DNA from: JAMBLL01 sp036985935 | Lineage (GTDB): Bacteria; Actinomycetota; Acidimicrobiia; Spongiisociales; UBA5794 | Direction: 5' to 3' | NCBI GenBank assembly: GCA_036985935.1 | Contig: BTQP01000089.1 | Coordinates: 1-7,757 of the forward strand | DNA: 7,757 nt | Part shown: piece after piece, positions 1-5,384 of the stretch | How positions within the stretch are numbered: the first letter of the stretch is position 1 | Layout of the letters: each line of letters begins with the position of its first letter | Translations under genes and position numbers: made by a program | Notes under the pieces: model-generated | Database searches by the model: none | Told to the model about the DNA's origin: nothing | The model's input: only the letters and a program-made list of their open reading frames with translations

Positions 1-275
1 ATCATGCGTCGCATCAGCGGTTTGATGGTGTCGTTGATCATTGACCGCATCTTCAGTGGATTCTTCATCGCGGCTTGAGCTTCGGGTGAATCAAGAAGCT
101 CGTAGTAGTCGGCCCTCACAGCCGTAAACGTCAGACCTCTGTCGGACACGAACCTCTCGAAGCTCGGTGCCGTCGCCACGGTGACTTCGTGGCCAGCATC
201 GAGGAGCCTGAGGCCGAGCGCGACGAAGGGCTCGACATCGCCCCTTGTTCCAACGGTTTGGATTGCGACCTTGAT
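1..275 (-). CDS. Glycosyltransferase, GT1 / sterol-glucosyltransferase-like, N-terminal part (cut by window edge)
   Basis: The minus strand from 275 to the window edge is an open frame of 91 codons. It reads as the N-terminal Rossmann half of a GT-B fold transferase (Glyco_transf_28 type): a short first strand, then TVGTRGDVEPFVALG (about residues 7-21), then AGHEVTVATAPSFERFV. The GTRGDVEP loop followed by AGHEVTVAT is typical of enzymes that move sugars from nucleotide-sugar donors to sterols, lipids or small molecules. The donor-binding C-terminal half is outside the window, so the substrate cannot be named. The conserved N-terminus aligns with an ATC codon at 275-273. AGGAG lies seven bases upstream, and no ATG, GTG or TTG occurs in frame nearby. 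A CTG (299-297) overlapping the TetR stop is the only other weak candidate. The gene follows tetR by 20 bases on the same strand, so co-transcription is likely. Family assignment is firm; the start and substrate are inferred. Confidence 0.85.
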   Translation of the reverse strand, partial: MKVAIQTVGTRGDVEPFVALGLRLLDAGHEVTVATAPSFERFVSDRGLTFTAVRADYYELLDSPEAQAAMKNPLKMRSMINDTIKPLMRRM

Positions 276-282
276 CTCGGTG

Positions 283-287
283 CTCCT
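283..287 (-). promoter_or_regulatory. Ribosome binding site AGGAG ahead of an ATC start
   Basis: On the minus strand, AGGAG (287-283) is followed by seven bases (CACCGAG) and then ATC AAG GTC, exactly where the glycosyltransferase homology begins. The site decides the start: it fits initiation at ATC (275) and is too far downstream to serve the CTG at 299. Confidence 0.6.
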
Positions 288-295
288 GCCGACAC

Positions 296-871
296 TCAGC
301 CCTTGAGCAGCCCTTTGACGAGCTGCGGGACAACCGTAGTCGCCGTTGCGTCGACGTCGATCGTGCCGGGCTGCACGACCTCCATCATTGCGACCAGGTT
401 GATCGCACCCATGAGTGCGAACGATGTCGTATGGGGATCGGCTATCTCGAACTCCCCCGTCGCCCTTCCCTCGATGAGTAGTTCGCGGATCGGTGTCAAC
501 ACGACTCTCTCCATCGACGCCATGACCTCCTGGAAGTCACCCGGCTGTTTCATCGCCTTTGGCAGCTCGACGCACATCATCGGATGCTCAGTGAGCGAGT
601 ACAGCACCGACGCCAGCGCGGCCTCGAGGCGGACCTGCACAGTTCCCTCACCAGCTGCGGCCTTCGCCACCACATCACCGACGCGGGCTAGCTCGGCGTT
701 GAGGTAGAAAGAAATGAGATCGTCTTTGCCCGCGAAGTAGTAATACAGCGTCGCTCGTGGAACGTCAGCCATCCTGGCGACATCGTCAATGCTGACGTCA
801 AAGCCGGTACCGGCGAAACCCTCTGAGGCTGCCAGCAACTTCTCCGTCAGTTCTGCGGGTGGTCGTTTCAT
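296..871 (-). CDS. TetR/AcrR-family transcriptional repressor
   Basis: This is a predicted DNA-binding repressor of 191 residues, the normal TetR size. Residues 27-46 form the helix-turn-helix: VSIDDVARMADVPRATLYYYF is the classic TetR signature, and FAGKDDL follows. The rest is an all-helical ligand and dimerisation domain whose ligand cannot be predicted. The frame stays open up to 967, but that start would overlap the divergent efflux gene. ATG 895 lies inside the operator palindrome. The codons between 895 and 871 (AGA, CTA, TTG, AGA) are unusual for this DNA, so ATG 871 is preferred, with only a weak GAGAG ribosome site close to it. Divergent orientation to a DHA2 pump and the shared palindrome at 895-932 suggest that it represses the pump and itself. 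A glycosyltransferase lies just downstream. The family call is secure; the start and targets are inferred. Confidence 0.92.
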   Translation of the reverse strand: MKRPPAELTEKLLAASEGFAGTGFDVSIDDVARMADVPRATLYYYFAGKDDLISFYLNAELARVGDVVAKAAAGEGTVQVRLEAALASVLYSLTEHPMMCVELPKAMKQPGDFQEVMASMERVVLTPIRELLIEGRATGEFEIADPHTTSFALMGAINLVAMMEVVQPGTIDVDATATTVVPQLVKGLLKG

Positions 872-894
872 CTCTCTCAACTCTAGTCTCGACA

Positions 895-932
895 TTGGAA
901 TAGACAAGTGTCTAAGCTGTTGTCTATTCCAA
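895..932. promoter_or_regulatory. Nested TetR operator between tetR and the efflux gene
   Basis: A perfect 13-base inverted repeat, TTGGAATAGACAA (895-907) and TTGTCTATTCCAA (920-932), has a 12-base spacer. Inside it is a second perfect dyad, TAGACA-AG-TGTCTA (901-914). TGTCTA therefore occurs twice in the same orientation (909 and 921), 12 bases apart. This suits binding of TetR dimers to both divergent promoters. Possible promoter elements overlap it: minus strand TAGACA (926-921) then TCTATT (903-898) with 17 bases between, and plus strand TTGTCT (920-925) then GATATT (944-949). The repeats are seen directly; regulator identity and promoters are inferred. Confidence 0.8.
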
Positions 933-967
933 CGTTGAAACAGGATATTCAATTCCTGTCTGGTCAT

Positions 968-972
968 GGAGG
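968..972 (+). promoter_or_regulatory. Ribosome binding site GGAGG of the efflux gene
   Basis: GGAGG at 968-972 stands eight bases before ATG 981. It shows that translation starts at 981 rather than at the in-frame ATG 966, which would place the site inside the coding region. Confidence 0.85.
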
Positions 973-980
973 CCCATCAC

Positions 981-2573
981 ATGTCGACACAACAGACCGA
1001 AAGCGGCGAGACCGCTGTATCAGATAGGCGCTGGTGGATCCTCGCCGTGATGTCGATCGGCGTACTGATCGTCTTCATCGACAACACCGTCGTGAACACC
1101 GCCCTCCCCGCGATATCCGTCGACCTTGGGGCCTCGATATCCGAGCTTCAGTGGGTCGTGAATTCGTACACACTGGTTCTTGCGGGTCTCCTGCTGCTTG
1201 GCGGGTCGCTCGGGGACCTGTACGGGCGCAGGAAGTGGATGACCATCGGACTTGTCATCTTCGGCGCAGCCGCGACGGGAGCAGCGTTCGCATCGAATAT
1301 CGAGACACTCATTGCAATGCGTGCGTTGCAGGGTCTCGGAGCGGCACTCGTGCTACCTGGAACGTTGTCGATCATCACGAACGTGTTCCCTCGAGGAGAG
1401 CGAGCCAAGGCGATCGGTATCTGGACGGCCGTCGGCGCACTCGGGATCGGGCTCGGCCCGGTACTCGGTGGTTACCTCGTCGATCAGTTCAGCTGGTCTG
1501 CGGTGTTCGTGATCCACATCCCGATCATCCTCGCCGCCCTAGCCGGGCTGCTGATCGTGCCAGAGTCACGTGACGAACGTGGCCTGAAGTTGGACATACC
1601 CGGCGCGATTCTGGGCACCACCGGGATCATCTCACTCGTGTTCGGCATCATCCGTGGCGGAGAGGCCGGATGGACGTCCCCGGAGGTCGTCGCAGCTTTT
1701 GCGATTGCGATAGTCGTGCTCAGCGCGTTCGCCTTTGTGGAGATTCGATCGGACGCACCGATGCTGCCGCTCAAGTTCTTCCGTCAGAAGGACTTCACCG
1801 GAGCCGTGCTGGTCATCGGCGTGATCATGTTCGCCATGTTCGTATCGTTCTTCTTCCTCACCCAGTACTTCCAGATCGTGCAAGGCAAGAGCGCCCTTCA
1901 AGCAGGCCTGTTGATCGTTCCGACATCGGTCGCAATGATGTTCACGGCTCCGATCTCGGGCAAGGTTGTAACCACGATCGGACCCCGGTACCTCACCCTT
2001 GCAATGTCGGCAGCGATGTTGACGGGGATACTTCTACTCACCCAGGTAACCGTTGAAAGCAGCGTTCTTTCCGTGATCCTGCCACTGATGATCTTCGGAC
2101 TCGGTGCAGGACTTGGAATGCCTGCCCTCACCGATACCGTCATGGCAGCCGTACCCGAAGCTGATGCCGGTGTCGGATCAGCCGTCAATGATGTCAGCCG
2201 CGAGTTGGGAGGCGCCCTTGGCATTGCGATTATCGGCAGCGCCGTGAGCATCTTCTACCGAGGCAACATAACCGAAAGCCTGGACGCCTCGTTTCCGCCG
2301 GACGTCGTCGAGCTCGCACGAGAAGGTGTCGGTGTTGCGAGTATCGTCGCTCGATCGCTACCAGAGAATGCCGGCTTAGCGCTGACCGAGGCCGCAAATA
2401 TTGCGTTTGTCGATGCCATGACATCCGGCTTCGCGCTCAGCGCAGTCGTGATCCTGGCCTCTGTCGTTGTGGCTTTCACGCTGATTCCGCGCCGGATGCG
2501 TGCAACGCAGGCCGGACTCGAGGTCGAGGGGCTTCCGGCAGACGAACCGCAGACCGAGTCAGTCGCCAACTAG
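981..2573 (+). CDS. MFS multidrug efflux transporter, DHA2 family (EmrB/QacA-like, 14 TM)
   Basis: A 530-residue inner-membrane antiporter, expected to export hydrophobic or cationic compounds using the proton gradient. Its length and hydrophobic pattern fit the 14-helix DHA2 group. Visible motifs are D1 in TM1 (IDNTVVNTALPAI, 33-45, with the membrane-embedded D34), WVVNSYTL (58-65), motif A in loop 2-3 (GSLGDLYGRRKW, 75-86), the motif B arginine region (RALQGLGAA, 114-122), and antiporter motif C in TM5 (GALGIGLGPVLGG, 152-164). A conserved segment with NDVSRELGGALGIAI (403-417) precedes the last periplasmic loop. The C-terminus (about 505-530) is a hydrophilic tail. The start at 981 is set by a GGAGG site. 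The gene is divergent from tetR and shares its operator, so repression by that TetR with release by a pump substrate is likely. The actual substrate is unknown. Confidence 0.95.
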   Translation: MSTQQTESGETAVSDRRWWILAVMSIGVLIVFIDNTVVNTALPAISVDLGASISELQWVVNSYTLVLAGLLLLGGSLGDLYGRRKWMTIGLVIFGAAATGAAFASNIETLIAMRALQGLGAALVLPGTLSIITNVFPRGERAKAIGIWTAVGALGIGLGPVLGGYLVDQFSWSAVFVIHIPIILAALAGLLIVPESRDERGLKLDIPGAILGTTGIISLVFGIIRGGEAGWTSPEVVAAFAIAIVVLSAFAFVEIRSDAPMLPLKFFRQKDFTGAVLVIGVIMFAMFVSFFFLTQYFQIVQGKSALQAGLLIVPTSVAMMFTAPISGKVVTTIGPRYLTLAMSAAMLTGILLLTQVTVESSVLSVILPLMIFGLGAGLGMPALTDTVMAAVPEADAGVGSAVNDVSRELGGALGIAIIGSAVSIFYRGNITESLDASFPPDVVELAREGVGVASIVARSLPENAGLALTEAANIAFVDAMTSGFALSAVVILASVVVAFTLIPRRMRATQAGLEVEGLPADEPQTESVAN

Positions 2574-2587
2574 GACCTGACCGAGAA

Positions 2588-2621
2588 ACCGCGGTCCAGC
2601 CGACATCGGGTGGACCGCGGT
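2588..2621. terminator. Strong hairpin between convergent genes, probable bidirectional terminator
   Basis: ACCGCGGTCCA (2588-2598) and TGGACCGCGGT (2611-2621) form an 11-base perfect stem. The 12-base loop can add a CCG/CGG pairing. It starts 15 bases after the efflux stop, and its right arm ends on the first base of the DUF3995 stop triplet. There is no proper T tract on the plus side and only TTTCTC on the minus side, so termination may be only partly intrinsic. Confidence 0.65.
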
Positions 2622-3109
2622 CAGGTTGTCGGTACGAGAGCCAGGACGGTTGACGCACCGAGCACGAGCGTCAGTGGCGAGTACACAGCAAGATCACGGA
2701 TCGAGAACGGCGTTCCGTGTCCGCTCCCCTGGCGCCTTCCCGAGAGGACGAATCCCGCCACTGCACGAACGATCAGTACGCCCGCGACGACCCAGGAAGC
2801 TGCTGTGACCAGGCTGTCTGATGCCGGGAGCACCCACAGACCCGTGGCACCAGCAACGACGATGGCACCAATCATGAGCAAGACCGCGACGGCCAGCGTC
2901 ATCGCCGTGGACGGGAACTCGTCAGTACTGCCAACGACCTTTCGTGCAAGGTCGGAACGATCGGAACCAGGCCAGATACCCCCTGCAGCCCAGTAGAAAT
3001 GGACTGCCGCAGCAACCCCAAGGCCGAGCACAGCTACGAGAGCGAAGAGCTTCACGCCCGCCTCGTGGATGAAGCTGATCGCTGAAAGGCCGCCGTGTTC
3101 ATGCGCCAC
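2621..3109 (-). CDS. DUF3995 family integral membrane protein
   Basis: A small membrane protein of up to 162 residues with four predicted helices, at about 20-42, 68-88, 98-120 and 140-160. The signature HFYWAAGGIWPG (37-48) and the late RDLAVYSPLTLVLGA segment (138-152) match the uncharacterised DUF3995 family, for which no function is established. The longest frame starts with GTG at 3109, which lacks a convincing ribosome site. An internal GTG at 3055 has GAGG five bases upstream and would give a 144-residue protein starting just before TM1, a more usual start for the family, so the true start may be 3055. It lies 70 bases downstream of the YceI-family gene on the same strand with no hairpin between, so one transcript under MarR control is plausible. 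It is convergent with the efflux gene. Confidence 0.8.
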   Translation of the reverse strand: MAHEHGGLSAISFIHEAGVKLFALVAVLGLGVAAAVHFYWAAGGIWPGSDRSDLARKVVGSTDEFPSTAMTLAVAVLLMIGAIVVAGATGLWVLPASDSLVTAASWVVAGVLIVRAVAGFVLSGRRQGSGHGTPFSIRDLAVYSPLTLVLGASTVLALVPTT

Positions 3110-3179
3110 AGTATGACAGCCGGTTCCGACCTGACAGTTCGACGATCTCTTTGCAATTTCATGGCACCGCGGAGAGCGT

Positions 3180-3749
3180 CTAGGTGCTCTGCAGGATCAG
3201 CTCAACCTCGATCTCTATTCGTATGTCCTTCGAAACGAGCAGCCCACCGGCTTCCAGGATCATGTTCCAGGTGAGTCCCCAATCCTCACGGTCGATCTTC
3301 CCTGAGGCACTGAACACGGCTCTCTCGTTCGCCCATGGATCCGTGGCATGGCCAAGGAACTCGATATCCAGGCTGACCTCCCTGCCCACACCCTTGATAG
3401 TGAGAACGCCGATCATCGTCCCGGTGGAACCGTCGATGGAGATCTCCGTGGAACGGAACGTTGCGTTCGGATATTTGAGGACGTCGAAGAGCTCAGTTGA
3501 TCGAAGGTGGTCGTCACGGGTCGAATCTCCCGTGTTCACGGACGCCATGTCAAGATCCACAGATACCGTCGAGGCGCTGACCTCCTCAGCGATCACCACG
3601 GTGCCACTTGTGACTCCGACGATTCCGCGTATCTTGGTCAAGCCGAAGTGACGGCCAACGAAGCCGACCTGTGCATGCCCGGGATCGATCGCCCATGTCC
3701 CCGCTGCTGGCATCACCGTTCCATCGATCGTTCGAGTCGCTGGATTCAT
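3180..3749 (-). CDS. YceI-family lipocalin-like protein, cytosolic
   Basis: A 189-residue protein covering the whole YceI domain, a beta-barrel that in characterised members binds polyisoprenoid chains. Family landmarks are present in order: GTWAIDPGHAQVGFVGRH (17-34), DDHLRSTELFDVLKYPNATFRS (79-100), GVLTIKGVGREVSL (114-127), FSASGKIDREDWGLTWN (146-162) and a final LVSKDIRIEIEVEL strand. There is no signal peptide, unlike E. coli YceI, so it is probably cytosolic, as in many actinobacterial members. The frame is open upstream to 4160 but runs antisense to marR. ATG 3749 directly precedes the conserved N-terminal segment and has an AAAGAG-type ribosome site. The gene is divergent from a MarR regulator with palindromes in the gap, an arrangement suggesting MarR control. 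The ligand is unknown; a role in stress or membrane lipid handling is only inferred. Confidence 0.92.
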   Translation of the reverse strand: MNPATRTIDGTVMPAAGTWAIDPGHAQVGFVGRHFGLTKIRGIVGVTSGTVVIAEEVSASTVSVDLDMASVNTGDSTRDDHLRSTELFDVLKYPNATFRSTEISIDGSTGTMIGVLTIKGVGREVSLDIEFLGHATDPWANERAVFSASGKIDREDWGLTWNMILEAGGLLVSKDIRIEIEVELILQST

Positions 3750-3768
3750 ATCTGTCTCTTTCTCTGTA

Positions 3769-3782
3769 TGTGCGTGCGCACA
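3769..3782. promoter_or_regulatory. Putative MarR operator, site 1
   Basis: A perfect dyad, TGTGCG-TG-CGCACA, lies 20 bases upstream of the YceI-family start. Its TGCGCAC core (3775-3781) recurs exactly 25 bases further on in site 2. MarR dimers typically bind short palindromes of this size. The repeat is observed; the binding protein is inferred from gene order. Confidence 0.6.
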
Positions 3783-3785
3783 GAC

Positions 3786-3791
3786 TAACAT
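3786..3791 (+). promoter_or_regulatory. Putative -10 box TAACAT between the two palindromes
   Basis: TAACAT sits between the two MarR-site palindromes and seven bases before ATG 3799. Its complement reads TATGTT (3792-3787), so an overlapping minus-strand -10 for the YceI-family gene is also possible. No clear -35 is seen in either direction. Binding at either palindrome would block both promoters. Confidence 0.4.
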
Positions 3792-3792
3792 A

Positions 3793-3808
3793 GCGTGCAT
3801 GCGCACGC
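3793..3808. promoter_or_regulatory. Putative MarR operator, site 2
   Basis: GCGTGC (3793-3798) and GCACGC (3803-3808) are perfect inverted arms around ATGC. The site contains the same TGCGCAC core (3800-3806) as site 1. It covers the ATG at 3799, the farthest upstream possible marR start, which is one reason to prefer a later start. Confidence 0.55.
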
Positions 3809-3828
3809 AAATGGGTAAGGTCCCTTCC

Positions 3829-4311
3829 ATGACTCCTGAGACGAGACCCGATGGGAAGCCAGCCGATCCCGTCGCGCCGTGGCGGGCGATGCTGCTCGCC
3901 CACAACCGAGCAGTGAGGGCGATCGAGGCCGATATGGCTTCAGCCGGCGTGATACCGCTCAATCTGTACGACGTCCTGCTTGAACTCAACGGCACGCCCG
4001 AAGGTTTACGAATGCAGGAACTCGGCGAACAGGTGGTGTTGTCGCGGACCAGGGTCAGTCGACTCGTTGACGATCTTGAAGCGTCTGGATACGTCAAGCG
4101 TGTCTCACATCCCGATGATGGACGAGCAACTCTGGCGCAGATCACCGCTCGGGGACACACAGCGTTGAGGGAAGCAGCGCCGATCTATCTCGAGGGGATC
4201 AACCGCCATTTCAGCTCACATCTCTCGGCAGCCGAGCAACAGTCGATCACGCGGGGCTTGACGAGAGTTGTCAGATTCCACGACGGGCCGCCGCTGCCAA
4301 CAAGTCACTAA
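3829..4311 (+). CDS. MarR-family winged-helix transcriptional regulator
   Basis: A 160-residue regulator of usual MarR length. Residues 20-50 form the N-terminal dimerisation helices. The winged helix lies at about 59-105: LRMQELGEQVVLSRTRVSRLVDDLEASGYV contains the recognition helix (72-86), and RVSHPDDGRATL (91-102) is the wing with the conserved D-x-R. C-terminal helices complete the dimer. ATG 3829 has AAGG eight bases upstream. ATG 3811 and ATG 3799 are in frame, and 3799 would be nearly leaderless behind TAACAT (3786-3791) but lies in a palindrome. It is divergent from the YceI-family gene with two palindromes next to it, so it probably represses itself and that operon until a phenolic, oxidant or other ligand releases it. 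The ligand cannot be read from the sequence. Confidence 0.9.
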   Translation: MTPETRPDGKPADPVAPWRAMLLAHNRAVRAIEADMASAGVIPLNLYDVLLELNGTPEGLRMQELGEQVVLSRTRVSRLVDDLEASGYVKRVSHPDDGRATLAQITARGHTALREAAPIYLEGINRHFSSHLSAAEQQSITRGLTRVVRFHDGPPLPTSH

Positions 4312-4325
4312 CACCGAAACCCAGG

Positions 4326-5255
4326 TCAATCACGTGACGGCAGACGCATCCGACGGACCAGCCAGGCGGCAGCCGCTGTCACCACCGCTAGTGCCGCGAA
4401 CGCGGCCGCACTGAACCGTGAGAGAGAGTCCGTGACGGCGGCTCCCCCATCCTGCGCTGCCGCGATCGTAGAAGCAGTCGCCTGTGGTGGGTTCGGAAGC
4501 GCCAGCGAAACAGGGCCTTCGTCACCGCCAACGATTTCGGGGGATGCCGGGAGTGCGCCTGTTGCCTGGGCGAGTACAGCTACGATCGTTTCAGAGTCGA
4601 ATGGGTCCCTGGCTGTGGCCTCGACCGACAGGTCGACGAGCCGTCCCGCAAGGTAACCACGAACCGCCGCGGGCGAGGCTGATCGACCGTATGCGCCGAA
4701 ATACGCCTTTTCGAATCCCGGAACGCGGTCGGTGAGCAACAACTGCATCGCATCCTGATCGGTACCGGCGAAAATGAGCAGCTCCTGAGTCAACAAGGGC
4801 TCACCCGATTCCGACAGGGCGATCAGCACCGTTCCGGAGTCAGTCACGGGGCCAACAAGCGAAGCCAAAGCAGCCGGGCCGTCGACGACAACAATCGGTA
4901 CACGATCGATGTTGAGTGGCGCCATCGTTGCTGTGACGAGCTCATCTGGTGAGAGGCTCGCGTCGACGACGAACATCACGACATCCATGCTGCCAAGATG
5001 ATCGCCGCCTTCAGTGTCGGGCGGGTGACTGACATCGGGAGATTGGTCAACGGCGAGCTGGAACCCGTCCACGAACGGCGAAGTGGTCGACCCGCTCGTC
5101 ACCGGTTCCGTTACGACACCCACCGCGAATTCGTCCGCCAACGCCGGCACAGCGCCGAGCACGATCCAGGCGGCTAGGACGAAAGCCAAAGACCCTCCCG
5201 CGAAGAACCGACGTCCGGGGAGGCCTATGACAGAATTCAAGGGGACGAGATCCAT
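4326..5255 (-). CDS. Secreted, C-terminally anchored protein resembling a periplasmic binding fold
   Basis: A 309-residue protein that I cannot assign to a named family. Residues 1-40 are a signal peptide: RR at 15-16, a long hydrophobic core, and cleavage after PALA. The mature part begins DEFAVGVVTEPVTSG, and FVDGFQLAVDQSPD follows. That order of strand, loop and helix resembles the start of type I periplasmic binding proteins (branched-chain amino acid or BMP type). Further alternating strands and helices (DVVMFVVDASLSPDELV, VPIVVVDGPAALASL, GTVLIALSES) support a Rossmann-like fold. At about 265 mature residues it is short for a two-lobed receptor. An alanine-rich linker leads to a C-terminal helix (282-300) and RRMRLPSRD, so the domain faces outward and the tail is cytosolic. 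ATG 5255 has only a weak ribosome site; the longer frame to 5714 runs through ilvD antisense. No transporter genes adjoin it. A binding or sensing role is inferred. Confidence 0.8.
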   Translation of the reverse strand: MDLVPLNSVIGLPGRRFFAGGSLAFVLAAWIVLGAVPALADEFAVGVVTEPVTSGSTTSPFVDGFQLAVDQSPDVSHPPDTEGGDHLGSMDVVMFVVDASLSPDELVTATMAPLNIDRVPIVVVDGPAALASLVGPVTDSGTVLIALSESGEPLLTQELLIFAGTDQDAMQLLLTDRVPGFEKAYFGAYGRSASPAAVRGYLAGRLVDLSVEATARDPFDSETIVAVLAQATGALPASPEIVGGDEGPVSLALPNPPQATASTIAAAQDGGAAVTDSLSRFSAAAFAALAVVTAAAAWLVRRMRLPSRD

Positions 5256-5341
5256 GTTCGACAGATTCCGGGGTACAGAACGAATACGGTGCAAGGCTCG
5301 AGAGCGTACCCGTCTTGTCCATATCTCGGTCTCCGTAGTTC

Positions 5342-5362
5342 GAGGCCTGGCTTCGAGGCCTC
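5342..5362. promoter_or_regulatory. Dyad / direct repeat upstream of ilvD
   Basis: GAGGCCT (5342-5348) and AGGCCTC (5356-5362) are perfect inverted arms seven bases apart. The same stretch can be read as TTCGAGGCCT repeated directly at 5339 and 5352. It lies where a -35 element would be for the ilvD promoter, so a regulator bound here could control ilvD. No consensus for a known branched-chain regulator was recognised. Apart from this and the ilvD promoter, the 129-base gap shows nothing else. Confidence 0.45.
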
Positions 5363-5372
5363 CCTCTCCGGG

Positions 5373-5378
5373 TACGAT
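5373..5378 (+). promoter_or_regulatory. -10 box TACGAT for leaderless ilvD
   Basis: TACGAT fits the TANNNT pattern and ends six bases before ATG 5385, so transcription should begin at or next to the start codon. No purine-rich ribosome site precedes this ATG. Both points suit a leaderless mRNA, common in actinobacteria. No good -35 hexamer is seen. Confidence 0.6.
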
Positions 5379-5384
5379 GGCGTC

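Noticed and set aside
91..333. 80-codon minus-strand frame at the tetR/glycosyltransferase junction
   Set aside because: It is out of frame with the glycosyltransferase, rich in Arg and Cys without structure, and overlaps two supported genes.
189..707. 172-codon plus-strand frame antisense to tetR
   Set aside because: Ser/Thr/Ala-rich shadow of the TetR gene; the minus-strand frame has a clear helix-turn-helix.
872..967. N-terminal extension of tetR to ATG 967 or 895
   Set aside because: It would translate the operator palindrome and overlap the efflux start; codons in the 872-895 stretch look noncoding.
966..980. Efflux gene starting at ATG 966
   Set aside because: The GGAGG site at 968-972 lies after this ATG and correctly spaces ATG 981.
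3750..4160. Extension of the YceI-family frame to 4160, giving 326 residues
   Set aside because: The extra region is antisense to marR and crosses the operators; YceI homology begins just after 3749.
4312..4325. Terminator between marR and the convergent anchored-protein gene
   Set aside because: The gap is 14 bases and no convincing stem could be formed around it.
5289..5384. 32-codon upstream extension of ilvD
   Set aside because: It has no family similarity and contains the TACGAT promoter and the dyad; homology starts at 5385.
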